NCBI GenBank assembly: GCA_021234155.1
Contig: JAJEKV010000047.1
Span: 8,350,033 to 8,414,032 of the forward strand
Reading direction: 5' to 3'
DNA from: Isoetes taiwanensis
Taxonomy: Eukaryota > Streptophyta > Lycopodiopsida > Isoetales > Isoetaceae
Length of the DNA: 64,000 nt
How positions within the stretch are numbered: the stretch's first letter is position 1; the number at the start of each line of letters is the position of its first letter. Positions 21,792 through 31,319 of the stretch are shown here, piece after piece. The notes beneath the pieces were generated by a model that was not told where the DNA came from, ran no database searches, and saw nothing but the letters and a program-made list of their open reading frames with translations. The position numbers and the translations under genes are program-made.

Positions 21792-22307
21792 AAATAACTT
21801 TCCCTTGACCAAACAAATCTCTAAGTTAATACCACTTTGCGCCACACATGGCGCACTTATAGTGACTGCTATTGGCTTCGATCCATTCCATAAGACAACC
21901 AATATCTTGTATGAAATCTTTGTGTGATCCTGCAAGATTTCAGCTTCAAGACCTTCATCATCTTGTTCTTGCAAGCACACAAAGCAATCCAAAGCTCTCC
22001 CCTCCGATTGATTATAAGGGACTGCCCCCACAGATCTAACCCAGTTATACAAACAACTCCCGTGGCAGTGATGCCCACACGCATCGAGTCCCACAATATC
22101 ACCTCGATCCTCATCTTCCTGCACGTATTCCTCTTGACAAATAAAGCATTTTTCCTCATCATCCAAATCATCACGGTTGTAAACAGAAATCACTTCGGCC
22201 AGCCTTTTAGCCACAAGAACACATCCACCAAATAGGCAATCATGATCTATTCCAAAATCATCGAGAGAATAGCATGTTAGAAGAGTGGTAGGCCTATTTC
22301 GGGCCAT
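21723..22307 (-). CDS. RING-H2 zinc-finger protein, probable E3 ubiquitin ligase
   Basis: A 194-residue open frame. The RING-H2 lies at roughly residues 53-110: CFIC, then DACGHHCHGSC supplying Cys-His-His-Cys, then DCFVC. An acidic stretch (RDDLDDEEK) precedes it, as in many plant RING-H2 ligases that recruit E2-ubiquitin. No transmembrane helix is evident. The C-terminal ~20 residues come from a tandem DNA repeat, so the natural 3' end may differ. The ATG at 22307 sits at the edge of an inverted-repeat element (22304-23126). The N-terminus may therefore be displaced, with earlier coding sequence possibly in the frame at 23127-23358. Substrate is unknown. Confidence 0.6.
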   Translation of the reverse strand: MARNRPTTLLTCYSLDDFGIDHDCLFGGCVLVAKRLAEVISVYNRDDLDDEEKCFICQEEYVQEDEDRGDIVGLDACGHHCHGSCLYNWVRSVGAVPYNQSEGRALDCFVCLQEQDDEGLEAEILQDHTKISYKILVVLWNGSKPIAVTISAPCVAQSGINLEICLVKGKLFDILESFNLGSFVLRTYLFILIF

Positions 22308-23126
22308 GATGGTATATTTAACAAAATTTAGACTTATTCAAATCTAATAGATATGCTTCAGGGATGCCATGGTAAGATTGACATAATATTTAACTTTTAT
22401 TGATTTTAATCATTTGTTTTGCTCATCTTTAGATTAAAGGTATGATGATTGCTAAAATACAAAATCGCTTTCAAATTTTATTTTCACTTTGAATTATTTA
22501 AAATTATATTTTCATCTAAATAAACTCTGTATAATTAAAAGATTATTTTTTTCAAAATACTTAAAAAAAGTTTTAGATTTAGAATTAATAAAATGATTAT
22601 ACTTATGTTTAACAAAATTGTATAATTTATTATTGATTAAGTTTCAATATATTTTCTTTTATTAATAATAAATTATTCAATAGCTATTACTAAAGTATTA
22701 ACTTTACAATTTAATTGATTTCGGCCTAAAACTTTTCTTAAAGGTGATTTTAAAAGTATAAAACTTTGTAAATTAAAAAATTCTCATAATAGTTTTAAGT
22801 CAATCGCTTATCGAACCATCAGATTTCATTTATAAATTATCAGGATTGCCAAATTTTAAATTTGTTAAATCACTGAAAAAAAATAAAATTTTATATTCTT
22901 GAAATGTCTAATTCTAAATAGGATCAAGTGAAAATTAGTTTGAAAATTAATTTTATGCTTTGATAGTCATTAAGGTCTTAGCTTAAAGATCTTATATAAT
23001 TAAAACTCATAAAAATTATAACAATCGGGAAGAATTAAATAATATGTATATTCTTATAATGGAGTCCTTGAAGTGTTATCTATTAAATCTGAATAAGTCC
23101 AAGTTTTGTTGAATATGCCATCATGG
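22304..23126. mobile_element. 823-bp AT-rich element with ~80-bp inverted ends
   Basis: The left arm starts ccatgatggtatattta at 22304. The right arm is its inverted counterpart ending ccatcatgg at 23126. The arms align for about 75-80 bp (shared gacttattca, then aatagata), differing mostly by transitions. The interior is very AT-rich and non-coding. This fits a non-autonomous DNA transposon. I see no clear target-site duplication. It lies between the RING-H2 frame and a second minus-strand open frame and could act as an intron. Confidence 0.65.
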
Positions 23127-23358
23127 TATTTTCACTTATCAAACTGTTGAGTTTGTCACACGAATCCTGGATTTGGTGCTTTGTAAAACAAAGAATTTGT
23201 GGAATAAAAATCCTTTCGTTGTTACAATCGCAAAAATCTTGATCCACCACTTCAATATTGATCTCATAACTTTCTAACCAACGGATCAAACTTTCTCTGG
23301 ATACAAACAAAAGCTCGGCATTATGACCCAAGACATGAAAAAAGTTGGAAGCAGGCAT
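23127..23358 (-). CDS. Unrecognised open frame, possible 5' exon of the RING-H2 gene
   Basis: From ATG at 23358 the minus strand encodes about 77 residues before entering the inverted-repeat arm (the frame itself closes at 23083). It reads coding-like (AELLFVSRESLIRWLESYEI; VVDQDFCDCNNERIFIPQIL) but matches no family I know. A GT (aagtgaaa) lies just before the arm and an AG (gaaatag) just after the other arm. It could therefore be spliced to the RING-H2 frame. That link is inference. Confidence 0.35.
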
Positions 23359-23477
23359 CGTTAGCTTTGAATTTTGTTTTTGTTATCTTGAGCTTATATA
23401 ACAGTGAATAAAGCATCCCTATTAATGCCTTTGTTTAATTGTTGTTCACTTTTTTATAATCGGATTACATCATGGTC

Positions 23478-23690
23478 GGATTATGCTTCTGTTTCGTTGA
23501 AATTGAATTTTTGTACCACAGGCATCATGGTGGATTATGCTTCGCTAGTTGAAATTGAATTTTTGTACCACAGGGCATCATGGTGGGATTATGCTTCATT
23601 GTTGAAATTAGATTTTTGTACCACAGGCATCATGGTGGGATTATGCTTCGTTGTTGAAATTGAATTTTTGTACCCTGGGCAGGTCGTGAG
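23478..23690 (+). repeat. Four tandem copies of a ~55-bp unit
   Basis: Each copy carries ggattatgcttc, then gttgaaattgaatttttgta and ccacaggcatcatggt. The cores are nearly identical, with small indels. The catcatgg in each unit also ends the inverted arms of the element at 22304-23126. Coding is unlikely; the open frame over the array is repeat-derived. Confidence 0.85.
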
Positions 23691-24130
23691 CAGGTTTTTT
23701 TAATATTAGTGGAGGCATTCTGTTTTGGGTCACTTTAGGAGGACCGTGATTACGTTTGGCTCTTCATCCACGGGGACCGTGCTTCTTTTTGGCTCGGGTA
23801 ATTTCCATTTTCCATCTCTTACTTTACCGCAATCATGAAGAGGGATTAGATAGCACAACACCGACTGTTTATCTGAATCTTTCAAAAGACCCATATCGGC
23901 ACAAAAAGAACTCCGCCAAAATTGTCCTTTTAAACAAATCCGACCTTCTGCTACAACCGTCTGTCGAGTTCGGTGAAGTTATATTTCGCCTTCACATCTT
24001 ATTTTTTCCATCCTGTCAATTGCCTAGTTTTATTTGAAAAAATAAGGATTCAATATAATGTACATAAAGTAAGGTTTTGAAATTACATAGTTCTTCAAAG
24101 GAAATACAGGCTCCGGATATGGGCTTCAAT
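23691..24130. other. Short intergenic stretch
   Basis: The plus strand at about 23850-23990 stays open (TPTVYLNLSKDPYRHKKNSA and on) but matches nothing I recognise. No other signal is visible. Confidence 0.25.
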
Positions 24131-24144
24131 TCCAGTAAACCGTA

Positions 24145-24305
24145 AGCCGAATACCCTCGCGTGGTATTCGGCTCGCATCATCTGTCTTTTTTTTTCTTGT
24201 TAAAAAAATTGGGAGGGGGGTATTCGACCTACCCATTCAACTCTGTTCAATTTGTAAGCCGAATACCCCAGGCTAAACTGCAAGCCGAATACCCCAGGTT
24301 AAAGA
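24145..24305. repeat. Hairpin plus repeated aagccgaatacccc motif
   Basis: agccgaatacc (24145-24155) and ggtattcggct (24163-24173) form a perfect 11-bp inverted repeat with a 7-base loop. The same motif returns as two tandem units of about 26 bp at 24256-24305 (aagccgaataccccagg). It may be the scar of a small foldback element. Confidence 0.6.
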
Positions 24306-24346
24306 ATTTCCCTATTATCCTTACGAAATACAAAACATTTTAGGTT

Positions 24347-24481
24347 TCTATAATAGTGCCAACTATAAGGTCACATATATTGTTATAATTAAAGTATTCA
24401 TAATATCAACATGAGCACTAAAATAGTGCTAGCTATAGCATCATTTGTATTGCTATAATTAAAGCATTCATAATATCAACA
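24347..24481. repeat. Imperfect tandem repeat of ~70 bp, two copies
   Basis: Both copies contain aatagtgc, then actata or gctata, tataattaaag and attcataatatcaaca. No gene is visible in the surrounding stretch 24482-25070. Confidence 0.65.
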
Positions 24482-25112
24482 CAAGAAGCTGTGATCGACC
24501 ATGGAAGATTAGGTTTAGCTTTGGATAGGATAATGAAGCTCTACGAAATGGGGATCGATCTGATAACTCACGAACCAATTTCGTAGCTCCTAGCAAATCT
24601 GGCAGGCAGTGTTGCGCTTTCAAAAGGAAGCCAGATCGTAGAAGCAGTCTGGGCTGCTCCAAAGAGGATATGCTCAACATTTTAATGCGAAAACGACCGG
24701 ATTGGCAGCTTGAAGGATTATTTCTTCTAGAAATCCAAATCCATGCACAAAAGGGTTTCGGGTATCACGCTTCAAGTTTTCTTTACTTAAAAAAATGGGT
24801 ATGTTCATCAATCTGTTTTAGAGGAAGCTTCAATTGCCAGTCCTCAGGATAATTCAATTTATATACACAAGAATATATGTGATTTTGAAGGATTTCCAAA
24901 GTTAATTGTGAACCACATGCCTCTATCTTGTTGTATTTTGCTTTCTATTCTACAATAAATTTGTGGGAACATTGTTCTCAGATATCAAGGCATAAACACT
25001 ATTTACATCCTTTGCTAAAGGTAATACATGTTTTTTTGTTCATATATTAAGGTATTGGCGAATGTTGCGAAGGAATAGAATAGAATAGAAGGGAAGTTAA
25101 AGTTTAAAATGC

Positions 25113-25158
25113 TTTATTGGCAAAATCTATTCTATTCTATTCTATTTATTGGCAAAAT
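25113..25158 (+). mobile_element. Tail-only micro-insertion of (CTATT)n with 14-bp duplication
   Basis: tttattggcaaaat at 25113-25126 is repeated exactly at 25145-25158. Between them is only ctattctattctattcta (18 bp), in phase with the ATTCT tail of the second LINE family. The structure fits an insertion truncated down to its tail. A separate short inverse run (agaatagaatagaa) lies at 25076-25090. Confidence 0.6.
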
Positions 25159-26439
25159 TCTGTCTGATTGAGCCCACTGTAATGTGTACCTCATCATAAA
25201 ATGAAAATCTGACTTTAATTGAATGGGCTCTCATGCAAGGCATTTGATGTTGAGCTTCAGTTTATTTATTTTTTTGAAAGCAACTTCTATGCATTTGCTT
25301 CACACCTGTGATAGACAATTGTGCAGCTGCACTCTTCTATGTCTTCTTTCGCAATTTTTTATGTTGCTTTATGTACAATGTCCTCTTCTTTTATAGTGCA
25401 GTGCAGACAAAGTACTTTTTAGTGGAATTTGACTACCTTGAATGCTTCTTCAGAAGGTTTGATAATACAAAAGGTAAAAATTTGAAGCACATGGTTTAGC
25501 ATATATATAAATATATCAGCATCCTTTAGCAAAATGTTTACTTCTGATTATCTGATCAGGTTTTGTCCGTCTTTATTTACAGGAGATTGTGGAGGGCTCA
25601 AATGATAAAGATATTTTTTATGATCACTATGTAGATGCTACCACATGTTTTTTCCTCCAAATCTTTTGTCATCCTCTCATGTTCTTTGGCATGTATTAAT
25701 TCTTTTGCAAGTCCTGCATTGCCAGAGTAATGAACTCAAAATCACATTGCCATGTAGCATGTTTTCATGGCAAGAATAAAACGTTAAGGACATCAAGGCT
25801 CAGTTAATAGCTTCAGTTAACACCGCTATGGCATTGTCTAGCATTGGCATTGAATAAAAGATTATCAGAAAGATTGCATGCCTCCTAGCCACTGCAACAC
25901 TTTGGCAATCTTGCCATTGCATGTTGTTCATTGTAAACTGGCTTACAATGAAGTTCTGCTTAAAGATCTAAGAATATCATCATCAAGTGATTTTTGTGCT
26001 GGCTGGCATGCATAAATTGTTGCATAAATTCTCAATTGCATCTGGAGTTAGGAGATAACTCAAGCCTAGATAAGGGTGATATTGTACATCTTATAGCAAT
26101 TTATGTAATTAACATCTTTGACGTTTTGTCTTTTCCAGAAACTACTTCTTTTCAATATTTCTTTTAAATAAGTGATAAATAGATTAAATCCATTTTGGAA
26201 AAATAAAAATAAAATATGAATAAACCAATCCATCACTATACAACACCATGCTTGAGAGAATGCGAGGTTATATTTGATAGAATTATGGTCTAACTTGTAA
26301 TAATACATGATATTATATTTGACGTTAATAATGATATAGTTTTAACCTCTATCACCTCTATGTGATATTATACGTAGCATTGTCAATGATGCTACACTGG
26401 ATGCTAATAATGTAAAAAGATGATACAAAGATTGGTTAA
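25159..26439. other. Intergenic with exon-like scraps
   Basis: Two segments look exon-like: about 25408-25472 (KYFLVEFDYLECFFRRFDNT, followed by a gtaaaa donor) and 25583-25650 after ttatttacag (EIVEGSNDKDIFYDHYVDAT). I cannot identify the protein. The rest is AT-rich with no signal. Confidence 0.25.
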
Positions 26440-27055
26440 GCAGGGATAGCTGCAGATTTAAAAAGTCCTCCAAGGCATTTAAGCGTCACTACGTGCCGAG
26501 GGAACACGAGTGCTATATAATGCAGCAGTTTTACAGGTTGGAGCAGGGCAATAAGACAGTGTAGAAATACACCGAAGAATTTATGAGGTTAAGGCTGTAT
26601 GTGTCAAAGTTGAGTGAAAAGGCATGCAGTAGAGGGGTATATTGAGGGCTTGAATGAGAAGATCAGGAAGCTTGTGAGAACTATCAACCCCAAAACAGTG
26701 TCAAAAATAGAGTCCAAGGCCATAAGCTTACAAGGAACAAATCCCCAAAGCAGCAGAGGAAAGCAGCAGTATTATCAGGACAAGGGAAAAGCTGCTGGAA
26801 GCTATAGTCCAAGAGCAACAAGTCCGGCAGCTGCTAGACCTCAGTGCAAGGGAATGCAATTTTTGGAAAGCAGAACAAGAAGCAGGTCATCTTCAGGAGC
26901 AGGTGGTTCAAACTACTCCAAAGCAGTGAAACGGTTCTTGCAGTCCATCCCGAAGGAGAAGGGACAAGAATGTATAGAAAAGCAATTGTGCTTCAGGTGC
27001 ATCCAACCGGGACATCGGACACACAACTATCCTTTTGTGACTATAGTCATTTATG
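26440..27055 (+). pseudogene. Ty3/gypsy gag fragment with defective zinc knuckle
   Basis: The 5' part reads FKRHYVPREHECYIMQQFYR, then LEQGNKTV, a stop, and YTEEFMRLR, the typical gypsy capsid block. The open frame 26614-27072 continues through VEGYIEGLNEKIRKLVRT to a knuckle CFRCIQPGHRTHNYP, where the last Cys of the CCHC motif is Tyr. It stops where the SINE-like repeat begins. No protease or RT follows, so this is a truncated remnant unrelated to the full gypsy element at 37.5 kb. Confidence 0.75.
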
Positions 27056-27330
27056 ATTTGAGGCGCCTATGATTTTGAAATATGAAATACGATTTCCTCT
27101 AAGGTTTTGAGGGAATATCGAACCTCTATACGACTTTGCGTAAGATATTAGAAATGGAATACGAGGGCTCGAACCTCTATCAAAATAACTCAATGTCCTA
27201 ATAAGACTACTTTAACCAATGTACCCAGTGAGCTAACATGATTATTTTTTATCTTGAATCTATGTTTTTTTTTATAACAACCCATTCAATTGTTTTAGGA
27301 ATATGGTCTATGGTTTCAGGTGTTCCCAAT
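27055..27330 (-). repeat. Inverted dispersed copy of the 5.7-7.2 kb repeat
   Basis: Read on the minus strand it has the blocks of the array at 5660-7210 in order: gaaaccatagaccatat, ctaaaacaattgaatg, an A-run, gttagctcactggg, cttattaggacattgagt, gaggttcgagccc, aaatcataggcgcctc. It abuts the gag fragment on the left and the Helitron region on the right. Confidence 0.85.
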
Positions 27331-27490
27331 TGAATTGTAGTAATAGTTTCTTTGTTATTATAGATAACGATCCTGTAGGTAGAGTAAGTTTGGAGTTAAT
27401 GAGTTGTGACATTGTGTATAGATTAAATCAAACATTAAGCGAGGTTGTCTGCTTGGTGACAGGAACGATAGTGATATAGGTAAGACGAAT

Positions 27491-28008
27491 ATGGAGTATG
27501 GAGAATGTAGCAAAAAGTACAGGTTGAAGGATTTGGCTAGAAAAAGACATGCAGTCGAACTCAGAAACAATAATGATTTTGTGATACACAACGAATTAGA
27601 ATTAACCGTTCCTGATCTTAATAGAGAGGAAACCAAGAAAAAGCAGCGACTCAGGGCTCTAGCTAGGAAAAAGCATGTGTTGGAACATACAAATCCCGAT
27701 GATATTATGAAGAACATTCAAATGGGAACAGTTAATACTTGCAAAAACCAATATCAGCAGAGAACAATGTTTAATTCTTATTGGAAAAAACAAGTTGAGC
27801 GAATAAACCGGAGCAATACACATGTCATATGCACATGGAATAAGACATGTACCTATTGTGGAATTATGTTATTGAATACGGAACATGATGGTTTTTGTTG
27901 TAACAGGGGAAAATGGTTATTACCGAGGCTTCCAGAATTGCCCTTCCAGATAGAATTATTATACAATAAAAAAGGATTCTGCAGATTATCAAGATCTATT
28001 TTTTTTGT
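27491..28008 (+). pseudogene. Helitron N-terminal region, split by a MITE
   Basis: Reads from ATG at 27491 through two LARK(R/K)(R/K)HA-type basic repeats to a zinc-finger block CTYCGIMLLNTEHDGFCCNR and GKWLLPRLPELPF, typical of plant Helitron N-termini. At 28008 the MITE interrupts it. Coding resumes after 28331 as VLGVEGEFIHNSELSSV and MGRTYHRLLPSKHTAHPLHW up to 28736. A frame change lies before the Rep region. Confidence 0.8.
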
Positions 28009-28330
28009 GGGTAAAAGCATGTTAGGGTGTACCACTTTTGGAACCTGCAAAAGTACATACACTAGGTACTTCTGAACTGGGTACTTTCTCATTTTTCTTT
28101 TCATTAAAACTAATACAAAAATCCAAAATAAAAGTCAAGGACATGGTAATATTCAAAGTTAAGGTAAAGATAATGCTATCGGAGACCAATATATATATAA
28201 AAAGTTCAAAAACATACCTTATATTGAGATATTATACAGGTATCCAGTACCCATTCCTGGCTACCTTTTTAGGTACCTTTTTAGTCACTAAATAATACTT
28301 TTTAAGGGACACCCTAACATGCTTTTACCC
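28009..28330. mobile_element. 322-bp MITE with perfect 22-bp terminal inverted repeats
   Basis: Ends are gggtaaaagcatgttagggtgt in reverse-complement pairs at 28009-28030 and 28309-28330 with no mismatch. A possible 4-bp duplication ttgt flanks both sides (28005-28008, 28331-28334). Subterminal sequence is rich in ggtac motifs. There is no coding capacity. It interrupts Helitron coding sequence, so it is the younger element. The perfect arms suggest recent insertion; the superfamily is unresolved. Confidence 0.9.
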
Positions 28331-28545
28331 TTGTTTTAATGTTCTTGGTGTAGAAGGAGAGTTCATTCATAATAGTGAACTATCATCAGTATGCATTATG
28401 GGCCGAACGTACCATCGTTTATTACCAAGCAAGCACACGGCACATCCGTTACATTGGTACATTTATGATGAGTCGCAATGTTTTGATGTGGCAAACAATC
28501 TTCAAATCCCATTTGAATGGGTGTCAATGATAGGCTCAATGTTAC

Positions 28546-29283
28546 AAACTGTAAATCCATTTATTAATGCAATTAGAACAGTTTCTAGTTTGAATATAAA
28601 AAATGCATTCATTACCATCCAAGGCACGATAGCTAAAGATGAAATCGGTGCAATTGCCCATGCGGGCGATACCACTGAAATATCTCCAAAAGTCGCAGAT
28701 TTTGGATGCAAGAGGATGGTGAACCTAGATTTGTGAATATCTTAGATCCAATGTATGAACCTCTTCAATATCCACTTTTTTTCCCTCATGGAAGCATAGG
28801 CTGGAGTGTTGACAATGAACAATCTTTAACACAACTACAATGGTATAGAAGTAGATTATTGCACGATGAAAGGTTTACGCAATTAGGGCGTCTATGTGGA
28901 GAATATTTAGTGGATATGTACTCAAGGGTTGAAGAGGCAAGGTAAACTGTAAATCCATTTATTAATGCAATTAGAACAGTTTGAAATCGGTGCAATTGCC
29001 CATGCGGGCGATACCACTGAAATATCTCCAAAAGTCGCAGATTTTGGATGCAAGAGGATGGTGAACCTAGATTTGTGAATATCTTAGATCCAATGTATGA
29101 ACCTCTTCAATATCCACTTTTTTTCCCTCATGGAAGCATAGGCTGGAGTGTTGACAATGAACAATCTTTAACACAACTACAATGGTATAGAAGTAGATTA
29201 TTGCACGATGAAAGGTTTACGCAATTAGGGCGTCTATGTGGAGAATATTTAGTGGATATGTACTCAAGGGTTGAAGAGGCAAG
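28546..29283 (+). repeat. Tandem duplication inside the Helitron (342-398 bp)
   Basis: 28546-28943 is repeated at 28944-29283. The copies look essentially identical except that the second lacks about 56 bp after ttagaacagttt. The duplicated part encodes the start of the Rep region (NILDPMYEPLQYPLFFPHGS) twice, so only the second copy runs on into the long Rep frame. The identity points to a recent event or an assembly artefact. Confidence 0.9.
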
Positions 29284-30523
29284 GTTAAACTACTTCACTA
29301 CAACATCATTCCGAAATCGAAGGGCGCGTTACGATGAAGATTTCAGTGATAAAGAAAACGAAAATTCAGACGAAGCAATAATTCCAACATCATTTCTAGG
29401 ATGTAGACGTTGGTGTTCAGTTCAAGTTGCTGATGCACTCGCATTGTTGCGAGCGAAAGGACATCCTACGCTTTTTATTACAATGACAACTAATCCCCAA
29501 TGGTTAGAAATTCGGTCTAGATTGAATGTTGGACAAACAGCAACAGACATTCCTATGATAGTGGTACGTTGTTTCCATGCACGTTTGGCTCGATTAAAGG
29601 ATCTATTAAGAGATTACTTCAAACAAATATCGTATGTAATCCATATCGTAGAGTTCCAAAAACGCGGGTTACCACATGCACATTTAGTACTAAAAATTAA
29701 TCCCGACATACCATTGGAGGACATCGATGACATTATATCTGCAGAGCTCCCAAATGAAGAATCTCTAAAATCACAGGTGCTAAATTTTATGGCGCACAAA
29801 CATTCAGAGAGATGCCAAAAAGATAAGAAATGTTATTGGGGCTTCCCAAAATCTTTAAACCATACTACTTACATCGACTCCAGGGGATATGTGCAGTATC
29901 GAAGACGTAGCGAAGACGATGTGTTTATTGTTCCATATAATCGCTTTTTATTACAACAACTTGATTGCCACATTACAGTCGATATTGCGTCAACGGTTCA
30001 TATTTTTGCATATCTATATGGATACATGTACAAGGGATTTAACATGGTTAAGTATAATGTTTCAAAGCAAGACAGAACATCGACAGAGTTGAGAAGTAAA
30101 AATGAAATACGAGATTACATAAAAGCAAGATATTTATCCTCTACTGAAGCAGCTTGGCGAATTATGTCATATGATATCACAGGGAAAACACCTTCAGTAA
30201 AATGCCTTCCGTTACATCTGCAACGTCATCAGCAACCCTCGATAAGTCGGATGAATACCACCTCAGTGCTCGATCGATACTTCCTTAGACCGAACGTTGA
30301 TCGCTACAACAAACTCACTTATATCGAATACAACGAACAATACATTCTGTTACCATGTGATCTGAACACATGTATGCTTCGAACTGATGATTTAAAAATA
30401 GAAGATTCACATGCCACAAGACACATGGTACGAAAAAAGATAAAAAAAGACTTAGTGTGTCGAATATGGGAGAAGCGTTTTATCTACGATGCACCAACCA
30501 ATAAGAAGTTGGAACGAAGCTAA
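29048..30523 (+). CDS. Helitron Rep (HUH endonuclease) domain, 491-codon open frame
   Basis: Cuts and joins single-stranded DNA during rolling-circle transposition. Seen in order: MYEPLQYPLFFPHGSIGW, FITMTTNPQWLEIRSRLN (motif 1), the HUH motif in EFQKRGLPHAHLVLKI, and a two-tyrosine block YLYGYMYKGFN. The tail YDITGKTPSVKCLPLHL is also family-typical. The frame stays open to KRFIYDAPTNKK and closes at 30523; the expected continuation (AKTVNGKIFSTYRETAEAM) follows in another frame. The ATG at 29048 is just the first in this frame; the true protein would begin further upstream. It is the best-preserved piece of the Helitron, but not a complete gene. Confidence 0.85.
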   Translation: MQEDGEPRFVNILDPMYEPLQYPLFFPHGSIGWSVDNEQSLTQLQWYRSRLLHDERFTQLGRLCGEYLVDMYSRVEEARLNYFTTTSFRNRRARYDEDFSDKENENSDEAIIPTSFLGCRRWCSVQVADALALLRAKGHPTLFITMTTNPQWLEIRSRLNVGQTATDIPMIVVRCFHARLARLKDLLRDYFKQISYVIHIVEFQKRGLPHAHLVLKINPDIPLEDIDDIISAELPNEESLKSQVLNFMAHKHSERCQKDKKCYWGFPKSLNHTTYIDSRGYVQYRRRSEDDVFIVPYNRFLLQQLDCHITVDIASTVHIFAYLYGYMYKGFNMVKYNVSKQDRTSTELRSKNEIRDYIKARYLSSTEAAWRIMSYDITGKTPSVKCLPLHLQRHQQPSISRMNTTSVLDRYFLRPNVDRYNKLTYIEYNEQYILLPCDLNTCMLRTDDLKIEDSHATRHMVRKKIKKDLVCRIWEKRFIYDAPTNKKLERS

Positions 30524-30587
30524 AACAGTTAATGGAAAGATATTTAGTACTTATCGTGAAACTGCAGAAGCCATGTGATTATTACCA

Positions 30588-31307
30588 GTGACAAACGAAG
30601 CAACAATAGTAATGGAAGAGGCATTATCACTCGCATTAACACCGAGACAGCTCAGATTTATGTTCGCAATGCTTATTTTAGATCAAGCACCTGCTCTAGA
30701 GTTGTGGAATGCGTACCAAGGGCAAATGAGCATGGACCTATTAGAACGATATTCAAATGATAAAGAAATTGCATTGGATGAATGTTTGCACATAATTAAT
30801 AATACCCTCACGCAACATGGAACAAATATAGCATCTTTTGGACTGAATTTTAGAAACCAATACTCCCAAGAGGTACTAAACGAACTGAGCAAATTTCCCG
30901 ATCACTCAACGTACATATATAATGCAAATAAAATGGAAGCATCGATGAATGATAACCAACGTACAATTTACAAACATATCATAGACCTACTTCAAACAAA
31001 TCGATATGAACAACCAATATTCATAGATGGAAAGGCGGGAACTGGAAAGACATATGTTCTTAATGCTATTTGTTTATTCATCCGTGGGACCCGTAATATA
31101 GTTTTGCCATGCGGAACAACAGCACTCGCTGCATTATTATACCCCGGAGGCCGAACTGCACATTCCTTATTCCAAATTCCAGTCCTCGAAAATAATATAG
31201 GCCTACATTCTCTTATGGACAGGAATTCAGGATCTGCCAAACTTATAAAGGAAGCAAAGATCATAATGTGGGACGAATTTCCAATGGCGAACAAAGCTGT
31301 GATTTAA
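30588..31307 (+). pseudogene. Helitron helicase N-terminal half (PIF1-like)
   Basis: Carries Walker A in DGKAGTGKTYVLNA, the block LPCGTTALAALLYPGGRTAH and Walker B IIMWDEFPMANK. The frame ends in a TAA at 31305-31307 immediately before coding that clearly belongs to the same protein resumes. It would unwind DNA during transposition; the in-frame stop disables it. Confidence 0.85.
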
Positions 31308-31319
31308 AGTGGTAACAAA

